From the NCBI GenBank assembly GCA_017478485.1, contig JAFVDI010000003.1:1-64000 (forward strand): a stretch of 64,000 nucleotides of DNA, given 5' to 3'. Under the pieces are notes generated by a model that worked only from the letters and a program-made list of their open reading frames with translations, made no database searches and was not told the DNA's origin. Made by a program: the position numbers and the translations under genes. Positions 52,596 through 60,603 of this stretch are shown one piece after another. Numbering within the stretch: position 1 is the first letter of the stretch; each line of letters begins with the position of its first letter. Source of the DNA: Clostridiales bacterium. Lineage in GTDB: Bacteria > Bacillota > Clostridia > Saccharofermentanales > Saccharofermentanaceae.

Positions 52596-54409
52596 AAGAA
52601 AACATGAGAAAGATAACAGCTGTAGCATTAAGCGCAGTGATGATAGTTTCTGCTTTTACAGGCTGCGGAAAAAAGAAAGCCGAGCCTGTAATGAAGGAAG
52701 AAACTGATGCCACGCAGAATAATGATGAAAATGACGAAAAGAACGATATGAAAAAGGCTGAGGAGATGGCAGCTCCCGAGCACAGTTCAACATCCGGAAA
52801 GAATGAGACGGTTTACGTCATCAAGAACAGCGACGGAACAAAGAAAACCATAGTCAGCGCATGGCTCAAAAATCCTGACGGTTCAGCATCGATGAAGGAT
52901 GTTTCGGATCTTGAGAATATCGAGGTCGTAAAGGGCGATGCCAAGATGGAAAAGAACGAAAACGGAAACATTACCTGGAATGCTGCAGGTGCTGACGTTT
53001 ACTACAGCGGTACTACCCAAAAGAACTCGCCGGTCGACGTTGACATTACTTACACTCTTAATGGTGCTAAAGTGAATGCTTCTGAACTTAAGGGTAAGAG
53101 CGGTCATCTGGTTATCGATATCAAATACAGCAATACGATGTCTAAGACTGTAACCGGCAAGGACAAAAAAGAATACACGATCTATATGCCGTTCATCATG
53201 TCTACGGGAATGATCCTGGATAATGCAAAGTTCAGCAACATAACCGCCAAAAACGGTGAGGTTGTCAATGACGGCGATCATACGATGGTCATGGGAATCG
53301 GATTCCCGGGCCTTTACGACAGCCTTGGCCTGAATACGATCGACTTCAGCAAAATAGATAAAGACAAGAAGATCGAAAGGTCGGACATTCCTGATTCCGT
53401 CACCATTGAATGTGACGTTAAGGACTGTGATGAGTTTTCGGCGCTTACTGTAGCCAAGACTTTCGACATTAACAAAATAAGCAAAACGTATGATATCGGA
53501 AAACTGGATGCTGATATAGATGACATGACCGACGGCATGAAAAAACTGATCGACGGTTCGGAAGATCTTCATACGGGAATCAGCAAGGTCAATAAGGGTG
53601 TTAAGAGCCTGCAAAGCGGTGCCAGGACGCTGTCTTCCGGTGCGGATTCGATTGCTAAGGGTGCAAAGAAGCTTTCTTCCGGAACCAATTCACTTGTGTC
53701 TGGCGCAAAAGATCTGAATGATGGAATGTCAAAACTGAATAAAGCCTTGCCTTCGGAATCCGATGCAAAGAAACTCGCAGCCGGATCGGCACAGATAAAA
53801 AACGCGATCGACTCCATGCATTCTGCAGCTAAAAATGCGCCTGTTACCGATAAGGATGTCGCTGCTCTTCAGGCAAAGCTTTATAAGCTTGTACAGGCAG
53901 GCGAACTTGATGCGGATACGATGAAACAGATCATTACCGTTTATAAGACCTGTGAAGGCCTTGAGAACGGAGTTAACAGTATTTATAGCGGATACGGCAG
54001 TGTTAACAAGGCGGTTCAGGCATATCCTCAGATCGTTTCGGGAATCGGCAGCGCTTCCAAGGGCGCAAAGCAGATCGCTGAAGGTGCGCAGACTTTAAAC
54101 AAGGGCGCAAAAGATCTCAGCGGCGGCGCTGATAAGCTTGCTAAGGGTGCCAAGAGCCTCAAGAACGGAACGGGTACTCTTGCCGATGGTACGGAAAAAC
54201 TTCTTAGAGGATCCAAAGACCTGAAGGACGGTCTCAAGAAGTTTGATGACAAAGCCGTCGACAAAGTCGCGGATCTGATCCGTGAAACTGTCGATCCTTT
54301 GTCAGACAGATTCGAAGCACTCAAGGCGTATTCAAATACATATGGTTCATTTGCAGGCAGCGACAATGCGGTTGAATGTTCGACTGTATTCGTTTTCAAG
54401 AACAACTGA
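52592..54409 (+). CDS. lipoprotein with YhgE-type L-x-x-G-A coiled repeats (MMPL partner)
   Basis: A 605-residue lipoprotein. Lipobox FTGC near residue 24; a Glu/Lys/Asp-rich linker to about 65; a beta-rich domain (about 70-300); then a long helical region of heptad-like repeats, SGARTLSSGADSIAKGAKKLSSGTNSLVSGAKDL and again near the C-terminus EGAQTLNKGAKDLSGGADKLAKGAKSLKNG. Such L-x-x-G-A repeats occur in YhgE/Pip proteins that act with MMPL-type exporters. It has no C-terminal membrane helix, unlike YhgE. Overlap with the transporter stop implies a fixed ratio. Confidence 0.8.
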   Translation: MKENMRKITAVALSAVMIVSAFTGCGKKKAEPVMKEETDATQNNDENDEKNDMKKAEEMAAPEHSSTSGKNETVYVIKNSDGTKKTIVSAWLKNPDGSASMKDVSDLENIEVVKGDAKMEKNENGNITWNAAGADVYYSGTTQKNSPVDVDITYTLNGAKVNASELKGKSGHLVIDIKYSNTMSKTVTGKDKKEYTIYMPFIMSTGMILDNAKFSNITAKNGEVVNDGDHTMVMGIGFPGLYDSLGLNTIDFSKIDKDKKIERSDIPDSVTIECDVKDCDEFSALTVAKTFDINKISKTYDIGKLDADIDDMTDGMKKLIDGSEDLHTGISKVNKGVKSLQSGARTLSSGADSIAKGAKKLSSGTNSLVSGAKDLNDGMSKLNKALPSESDAKKLAAGSAQIKNAIDSMHSAAKNAPVTDKDVAALQAKLYKLVQAGELDADTMKQIITVYKTCEGLENGVNSIYSGYGSVNKAVQAYPQIVSGIGSASKGAKQIAEGAQTLNKGAKDLSGGADKLAKGAKSLKNGTGTLADGTEKLLRGSKDLKDGLKKFDDKAVDKVADLIRETVDPLSDRFEALKAYSNTYGSFAGSDNAVECSTVFVFKNN

Positions 54410-54438
54410 CAGTTACCATCTGATCCTTCTTATCGCAG

Positions 54439-54470
54439 CAGCCTCCTCCGGGAGGCTGTTTCGATTTTTA
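54439..54470 (+). terminator. intrinsic terminator
   Basis: CAGCCTCC (54439-54446), loop TCCG, GGAGGCTG (54451-54458), then TTTCGATTTTT. It ends the MMPL/lipoprotein transcript. Confidence 0.8.
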
Positions 54471-54539
54471 TTGAACTAAATCTCAAGATATTTTATTATA
54501 TTGTCTATGGAATAAAGGAAAGATTATCGGAGGTTGTTT

Positions 54540-56231
54540 ATGGGTAATTGGAATGATCCGGAAAATGATATGACCGGATTTTTGAATGGTGAAGAAGATT
54601 CAGGAATAAAGAAATATTTTGAGCCTTCGGTCGACAGGAGAGCGCCCGCTCCGTGGCTGAGTAAGAACCCCTGGGCTAACCAGCAGGATAAGACTGAAGA
54701 CGACAGACCTGTCAGTGTTTTCTCTTCAAATGCCAAGAAGTGTCCCACTTGCGGTGCTAACCTCAACTACAACATGAGAGTTGAAGGCCTTGCCTGCTCG
54801 AGCTGCGGCAGCGTTTTCGATCCGGAAACTCTGGACATGAAATGGTCTATGGGAATCTCAAATCCCGAGCAGGAATATGGCATTGATGACGTGCTTTCTG
54901 ATGACGACGATAAGAGGATAGAGATCGTATGTAACTCCTGCGGTGCACAGATCGTTGCCGACAAGAACGTATCTTCAACTGTCTGCGCTTTCTGCGGTTC
55001 TCCTGCGCTCATTACGAGAAGACTTACCAGGGAATTCCATCCTGATAACATCATTCCTTTTGAGATCGATAAGGACAAGGCGATAGAACTTTTCAAGAAG
55101 TATTGTGAAGGTATTCCGCATCTGCCACGTGACTTTACGTCTGCAAGGACGTTGAAGAAGTTTACCGGTATCTATGTTCCTACATGGCTTATTTCGTGCA
55201 CTGTAAAGGCAAAGGTCACAGGCAGGGGACATACCGATCCCGAATATGACAGGGCGAGAGAAGAAGGTCACGCAAAGGGACGTGCAATGATCGCAAGTAC
55301 CGGCATGACTGGAAACGCTCCTGTCATCCTTAACGATCCTGACGCCTTTGAAGTAAAGGGAACGGTATCTTTCAAACTCAATGACGTTCCTTTCGACGGC
55401 GAAAAGCAGATCGCAAACCGCGTTATGGAGGCGGCAGAACCATACGATTATTCGAGGATGGTTCCTTTTTCGGGTGCTTATCTTCAGGGTTATGTTGCGG
55501 AGAAATACGACCAGCAGCCTAAGGATATGAATGACCGTATCGTAAGGCGTTTCGATAAGTACACGATGCAGATCTGCGAGATGTGCGATTTCGGATTCAA
55601 GTCTTTTAAGATCGTTGAACACGATCCCACGCCTGTATTTAAGGATTTCATCATCAAGTACTGCCTGTTGCCCGCATATTTCCTTCACTATGAATATAAC
55701 GGCCGCAACTACCAGTACGTTATCAACGGACAGACCGGAAAAGTCTCCGGAGAATTCCCTTATGCAAAGGGATGGGAGACCATGGAAAGTGCCGGAAGGC
55801 ATGCCAGAGGCAAGGCGATCGGCTTAAACTTCCAGTTGAGGAAACTTCTGTACGCGCTCCCCGGTGCTCTCGGTGCTTGCGGTTATCTGATGCTCCGTCT
55901 GGGTGCGAGAAACACCAGATATTTAAATCTCTTAACATTTGGTATCAAGGATCCGATCCTTTTCCTGATCGTCGGATTACTTGTAAGTGCCGTCTTGTAT
56001 TTCCTGATCAGCATTCTTCCGAAGATGCTCGAAAGACGCGAGAAGTACGATATGACCAAGTATAGTGCGGACAGCTCTCATGACCTTGCATCTGCGCCGG
56101 GACCTGAGGTTTATTTTGATACTGGATACTCCGTAAAGTATTCCGAGGTTGAAAAGAACAAAGAAGGTCCGATGTTGCTCTTGAGAGACATGCAGGATCT
56201 GAAGCACAGCAAAATCATACATAAGACATAA
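54540..56231 (+). CDS. double zinc-ribbon protein with C-terminal membrane helices (563 aa)
   Basis: An acidic N-terminus (to about 55) is followed by two TFIIB-type zinc ribbons: CPTCGANLNYNMRVEGLACSSC (about 63-84) and CNSCGAQIVADKNVSSTVCAFC (about 124-145). The middle 250 residues (DNIIPFEIDKDKAIELFKKYCEGIPHLPRDF and beyond) form a conserved domain of unknown role; two membrane helices lie near the C-terminus (LLYALPGALGACGYLML and FLIVGLLVSAVLYFLISIL). ATG 54540 is chosen with GGAGG 6 bases upstream; TTG 54534 is too close. The family is common in Firmicutes but unassigned. The ABC genes follow. Confidence 0.75.
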   Translation: MGNWNDPENDMTGFLNGEEDSGIKKYFEPSVDRRAPAPWLSKNPWANQQDKTEDDRPVSVFSSNAKKCPTCGANLNYNMRVEGLACSSCGSVFDPETLDMKWSMGISNPEQEYGIDDVLSDDDDKRIEIVCNSCGAQIVADKNVSSTVCAFCGSPALITRRLTREFHPDNIIPFEIDKDKAIELFKKYCEGIPHLPRDFTSARTLKKFTGIYVPTWLISCTVKAKVTGRGHTDPEYDRAREEGHAKGRAMIASTGMTGNAPVILNDPDAFEVKGTVSFKLNDVPFDGEKQIANRVMEAAEPYDYSRMVPFSGAYLQGYVAEKYDQQPKDMNDRIVRRFDKYTMQICEMCDFGFKSFKIVEHDPTPVFKDFIIKYCLLPAYFLHYEYNGRNYQYVINGQTGKVSGEFPYAKGWETMESAGRHARGKAIGLNFQLRKLLYALPGALGACGYLMLRLGARNTRYLNLLTFGIKDPILFLIVGLLVSAVLYFLISILPKMLERREKYDMTKYSADSSHDLASAPGPEVYFDTGYSVKYSEVEKNKEGPMLLLRDMQDLKHSKIIHKT

Positions 56232-56263
56232 CAAGCTAAAGCTGACAGAAACGGAGCACTCTT

Positions 56264-56992
56264 ATGATCGAAGCTTTGAACCTTTCCAAGTCCTTTAACT
56301 CCGGTGCGGCTATTGCTGCAGATAATATAAGCTTCACATGCGCCGACGGCGAGATCGTCGGATTCATCGGTCCGAACGGAGCAGGTAAGACGACCACGAT
56401 CAAGATGCTCACGGGCATTATCAGGCCGGATTCCGGAAAGGTCGTAATTAACGGCTTTGATATGGCGGAAAAGCCACTCGAGTGCAAAAAGATAATCGGC
56501 TACATATCGGACAATCCCGATATGTTCGTTAAGCTCACGGGCTATGAATTCATCAACTTTATGGCAGACGTCTACGGCGTACCCGAGAATGTCCGTGCAG
56601 AAAGAATAGATTATTTCGCTGAACAGTTCGGCATGGAAAAGTCCGTCTTCTCACAGAGAATGACGGGCTATTCTCATGGCATGCGACAGAAAACCATGAT
56701 AATCGCAACGCTGGTCCATGATCCTAAGGTCTGGATACTCGATGAACCCATGGTAGGCCTGGATCCCCAGTCTGCGTTCAATCTCAAGAGGATGATGAGG
56801 GAACATGCGGATAAGGGAAATACAGTTCTTTTCTCCACACATGTCCTTGAGATAGCGGAGAAGGTCTGCGACAGGATCATGATCATCGATACCGGAAAGC
56901 TTATCTATACCGGAACAATGGATGCTCTGAAGAACGGAGAAGAAGGCGGCGATCTCGAGAAGATCTTCCTGAAGATGACGGCGGAGGCTTAA
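56264..56992 (+). CDS. ABC transporter ATPase, export type
   Basis: A 242-residue ATPase: Walker A GPNGAGKTTTIKML, Q-loop at YISDNPDMF (Gln replaced by Asp in the usual position), the signature YSHGMRQKTMIIATLVHDP (S-H-G-M in place of S-G-G-Q), Walker B VWILDEPMVGLDPQS and H-loop FSTHVLEIAEKVCD. The variant signature is usual in the DrrA/CcmA-like exporters. GAAACGGAGCAC precedes the ATG; it follows the zinc-ribbon gene by 32 bases and precedes its permease by 3. Confidence 0.9.
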   Translation: MIEALNLSKSFNSGAAIAADNISFTCADGEIVGFIGPNGAGKTTTIKMLTGIIRPDSGKVVINGFDMAEKPLECKKIIGYISDNPDMFVKLTGYEFINFMADVYGVPENVRAERIDYFAEQFGMEKSVFSQRMTGYSHGMRQKTMIIATLVHDPKVWILDEPMVGLDPQSAFNLKRMMREHADKGNTVLFSTHVLEIAEKVCDRIMIIDTGKLIYTGTMDALKNGEEGGDLEKIFLKMTAEA

Positions 56993-56995
56993 GAC

Positions 56996-58636
56996 GTGAG
57001 ACCATTGATCATCAGAAGGCTTGCTTCAGTCATAATGCGCTCCAACTCGATGGAAGAAGCGGGAAACAAAAAGCGCAAAGCCTGGATAATGGGCTTTACC
57101 GCTTTTGTCCTTCTGTTTGTCGTTATCCCTGTCACCGTAATGACCGGATTTTTCACGTTTATACTGACTAAGGGCCTTATGCAGACCGGACATCCGGAAT
57201 TCGGCATCAAGCTCATGTACGGCCTCATCTCGATCTTTACGGTCGTTTTCGGAATAAACGTAATCTTCAATGAACTTTATTTTGAAGACGACATCTCCTA
57301 TCTGCTTCCTTTGCCTCTGAAGCCTGAAGAACTTGTGCTTTCAAGATTCCTGGCCGTTTTCGTCGGCGAGAACATGATGCAGTTCGCGGTAGTTATCGCC
57401 GTGGTAACGGGTTTTGGCATAGCACATCCGATGAATGTCCTTCAGTGGATAATCTCACTCGCTGCCGGTTTTCTTTTACCGGTCATACCGATGGCGGTGA
57501 TCGCGATAGCGGGAATGCTCCTCATGACATTTACCAGGTTCATCAAGAAGAAGGAGACTGTCAGAAGGATCTCATACGCGATAATAATCCTGATACTCGC
57601 CGCAGGAGCCATGATGCTCGTTTCGATCGATATCAGCGAGATCGTAGTCTTCATTATCGAAGGAACGGCTTCAAACGTCCTGTTTGTTAAGATCCTGGAC
57701 ATCATATTTCCGCAGACAGGTCTCATAGCGGATTTCATGGCAAGCGGTTCGGTCTGGCCGATCCTTGTCTTTGCCGCGATCTGCCTGCTGTCGCTCGTCC
57801 TTCTTTCTGTCTGTGCGCGTCTGTTCTACATGGAGTCGGTCACAAGGCTTAATGAAACGACGCATGTACAGAAGAACGCCGCATCTTCTCAGTCAGTGGT
57901 CTTCAGATCTGCCGGGATGTCTCTTTTCATCAAGGAGATGCGTATACTGGTCAGGACTCCTGCTTTCATGACAAACTGCGTTGCGGCAAATTTCGTCTGG
58001 CCCGTCTTTGTCCTGATCTTTGCAAAGATAATGAGAGCTGACCTCGGAAGAGCGGCATTGTCTGCTTATTTTGCAGAACAGTCTCATAAGACTGCGGCCC
58101 TGGCCGTGATCCTTGCGATAACCATGGTGACGGCGGCAATGAACTGTCTCGGCTCGGATTCCTTTTCGAGAGAAGGGAAGGGTTTTGACTACATTAAGTT
58201 TATTCCCGTCAGTTATAAACTCCAGTGGAACGTTAAGACTGCGGCAGCCATGATCTGGACGCTTGCCGGAACCGTACCGTTTTTTACTATCTTCGTCATC
58301 TACGCAGGTTTTGAAGTCATAACGGCCGTGATCACCATGGTGCTGGTCATCTCTTCAGCTTTCTTTGTAACTGAACTCGGGATGCTGCTTGATTCGCTCA
58401 ACCCCAAGCTTTTCTGGCTCGATGCGCTGTCAGCCTTGAGAGAAAACTACAATACGGTCTTCTGCATGGGTATCACCATTGTTGTATGCGGACTTCTTGC
58501 AGGCGGACTGTTCCTGCCGGTTCCGGCACCCGTTACAGCCGGGATCGAAGCATTGCTCCTTTGTGTTGCCGACGTTGTGCTCTATCTGGTGAGCATGAGA
58601 GCCGGAGTACATAACCTGATGCAGATAGGTGAGTAA
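56996..58636 (+). CDS. ABC exporter permease
   Basis: A 546-residue protein with about 12 membrane helices in two sets, separated near residue 300 by a soluble stretch (VTRLNETTHVQKNAASSQSVVFRSAGMSLFIKEMRIL). The conserved sequence IRRLASVIMRSNSME at the N-terminus and the ELYFEDDISYLLPLPLKPEELVLSRF segment match the DUF-type ABC-2 permeases paired with a single ATPase. It starts at GTG 56996 directly after the ATPase stop. The substrate is unknown. Confidence 0.85.
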   Translation: MRPLIIRRLASVIMRSNSMEEAGNKKRKAWIMGFTAFVLLFVVIPVTVMTGFFTFILTKGLMQTGHPEFGIKLMYGLISIFTVVFGINVIFNELYFEDDISYLLPLPLKPEELVLSRFLAVFVGENMMQFAVVIAVVTGFGIAHPMNVLQWIISLAAGFLLPVIPMAVIAIAGMLLMTFTRFIKKKETVRRISYAIIILILAAGAMMLVSIDISEIVVFIIEGTASNVLFVKILDIIFPQTGLIADFMASGSVWPILVFAAICLLSLVLLSVCARLFYMESVTRLNETTHVQKNAASSQSVVFRSAGMSLFIKEMRILVRTPAFMTNCVAANFVWPVFVLIFAKIMRADLGRAALSAYFAEQSHKTAALAVILAITMVTAAMNCLGSDSFSREGKGFDYIKFIPVSYKLQWNVKTAAAMIWTLAGTVPFFTIFVIYAGFEVITAVITMVLVISSAFFVTELGMLLDSLNPKLFWLDALSALRENYNTVFCMGITIVVCGLLAGGLFLPVPAPVTAGIEALLLCVADVVLYLVSMRAGVHNLMQIGE

Positions 58637-58722
58637 AGAGGTCCCCGTTTATTGATTTTCACGGCAATTTCGCCATATGTATAGACGGTTGTCTATCTTT
58701 TAATATTGTAATTTTTCTTTGT

Positions 58723-58758
58723 TTTACATAACACGATTTTGAGGATAAAATATATCCT
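58723..58758 (+). promoter_or_regulatory. promoter of the Na/Pi cotransporter gene
   Basis: TTTACA (58723-58728), 17 bases, TAAAAT (58746-58751), 45 bases before the ATG. AGGATA (58742-58747) and TATCCT (58753-58758) form an inverted repeat around the -10. Upstream, ATAGAC-GGTT-GTCTAT (58681-58696) is a small hairpin beyond the permease stop. Confidence 0.5.
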
Positions 58759-58795
58759 GTGGAAATTTTGAATGTGGTTGGTAATAGGAGTTAAT

Positions 58796-60547
58796 ATGGA
58801 TATTTTCTCGTTTGTTACACTTTTCGGAGGACTGGCATTTTTTCTCTATGGAATGAGGATCTTGTCCGATTCATTGAAGAAGACGGCGGGAGGCCGGCTT
58901 GAAAAACTCCTTAACAAGGCGACCGACAATAAATTTAAAGGTCTCACCATCGGCGCCATAATCACCATTGCAATCCAGTCATCGTCCGCAATGACGGTAA
59001 TGCTTGTCGGTTTTGTTAACTCCGGCATAATGGAACTTCCCCAGACAGTAGGCGTAATCTTCGGTTCTGACATCGGAACGACGCTTACGGCCTGGATCCT
59101 GTCACTTGCCGGCATCGACAGCGGTGACAACATGCTGCTCAAGCTTCTCAAACCTTCCGTATTCTCTCTGATATTTGCCCTGATCGGTATTATCCTGATC
59201 ATGGTTTGCAAGAAACAGAAGAATAAAGACATCGGTACAATGCTCATCGGCTTTTCGATCCTGATGCAGGGCATGACCATGATGTCGGCTTCAATGGAAC
59301 CTCTTAAGACGATGGACAGTTTCGTTTCCATAATGACAGCATTCAAGAATCCTATACTCGGCGTTCTCTCAGGTGCGGTTGTTACAGGTGTCATCCAGAG
59401 TTCGGCTGCTTCGATCGGTATCCTTCAGAGTATCTCCATGACGGGCCAGCTCACTTACGGAATGGCGATCCCGCTCGTAATGGGTGCCAATATCGGTACC
59501 TGCATGACAGCCATTCTCTCATCTATCGGCGTTAACAGGGACGCTAAGAGAGTTACCGTCATACACGTAGCCATAAAGGTCATCGGTACGGTTGTATGGC
59601 TCATCGTGTTCTACAGCGTCAATGCGATCTTTGATCTCAGCTTCATGGACAGTCCGGTTAGCATTGTCGGTGTTGCTGCAATTCACTCCATCTTTAATAT
59701 TGCCACTACTGTTCTTTTGTTCCCGTTTTCGAATCTTCTCGTCAAGCTTGCGCATTTCTTTGTCAAGGAAAGCGAAGAGGAACAGGAATTCAGGCTCGAC
59801 GAGCGTCTCATGCTCACACCTGCCATTGCTGTCGGTGAATGCCGTAAGATGATGATCAAGATGGTCAGCAAGGCTAAGGACGGACTCGACAAGTCAATGA
59901 ACATGCTTCTTAACGGCTACAATGCGGGCGACTTCGACTTCATCAAGAAGAACGAGGAGAAGGTAGACGGCTATGAGGACCTTCTGGGTTCCTATCTGAT
60001 GAAGCTTACAACCACACAGCATCTCAGCGTTGAAGACAAGAACAAGTCCTCGATGATCCTCCAGTCGATCGGAGAAGTCGAGCGTATAGCCGACCACGCG
60101 AATTATCTTTCAGATTCCGCCGAAGAGGTAGAGAACAAGCATCTTGAATTCTCCGAGGCTGCCCGTGACGAACTTAAGAGGGTCATTCCCGCGGTTCACG
60201 ACATCTATACTATGGCGCTTGAGTGCTATCTGTCCGAGAATGCGGCCAATGCCGAGGACATCGGACCTTTGAGGATCGTAATCAGCGAAATGTGCGATAA
60301 GTTCAAGGCAAATCACGTCGAAAGACTCGCAAACGGTGTCTGTACGACTGAGCAGGGCTTTGTTTTCAACGACATCCTTTACAGCTGCGTCAGGATTGCC
60401 GAGCACAGCCTTAACATTGCAGCCATCGCATACAGATTCAAGTCTGCCGGCAATACGAATCCCGATACTTACATGCACGACTTTAAGCAGCGTAAGGATA
60501 AGGACGAAAAGAAATATAAGGAATACGTTGAGAAATATAAAGCTTAA
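58796..60547 (+). CDS. Na/Pi cotransporter with PhoU-like C-terminal domain
   Basis: A 583-residue transporter. N-terminal two-fold NptA repeats with QSSSAMTVMLVGFVNSG and QSSAASIGILQSISMTG, the QSSS/QSSA signatures that bind sodium and phosphate; nine or so helices to about residue 320. The C-terminal 230 residues (DGLDKSMNMLLNGYNAGDFDFIKKNEEKVDGYEDLLGSYLMKL) form a PhoU-like helical domain that regulates flux. ATG 58796 follows TAGGAG; the longer start at 58772 has no site. The pair with a P-type calcium-type pump downstream suggests an ion-handling unit. Confidence 0.92.
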   Translation: MDIFSFVTLFGGLAFFLYGMRILSDSLKKTAGGRLEKLLNKATDNKFKGLTIGAIITIAIQSSSAMTVMLVGFVNSGIMELPQTVGVIFGSDIGTTLTAWILSLAGIDSGDNMLLKLLKPSVFSLIFALIGIILIMVCKKQKNKDIGTMLIGFSILMQGMTMMSASMEPLKTMDSFVSIMTAFKNPILGVLSGAVVTGVIQSSAASIGILQSISMTGQLTYGMAIPLVMGANIGTCMTAILSSIGVNRDAKRVTVIHVAIKVIGTVVWLIVFYSVNAIFDLSFMDSPVSIVGVAAIHSIFNIATTVLLFPFSNLLVKLAHFFVKESEEEQEFRLDERLMLTPAIAVGECRKMMIKMVSKAKDGLDKSMNMLLNGYNAGDFDFIKKNEEKVDGYEDLLGSYLMKLTTTQHLSVEDKNKSSMILQSIGEVERIADHANYLSDSAEEVENKHLEFSEAARDELKRVIPAVHDIYTMALECYLSENAANAEDIGPLRIVISEMCDKFKANHVERLANGVCTTEQGFVFNDILYSCVRIAEHSLNIAAIAYRFKSAGNTNPDTYMHDFKQRKDKDEKKYKEYVEKYKA

Positions 60548-60577
60548 TTAACTTATATTTATTTTTAAGTGTATAAT
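60548..60577 (+). promoter_or_regulatory. promoter of the calcium-type ATPase gene
   Basis: TTAACT (60548-60553), 18 bases, TATAAT (60572-60577), 26 bases before the ATG at 60604, which has AAGGAG. A perfect -10 with a weak -35. Confidence 0.5.
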
Positions 60578-60603
60578 AGTGAGCGTTTTAAGGAGATATT
60601 GAA

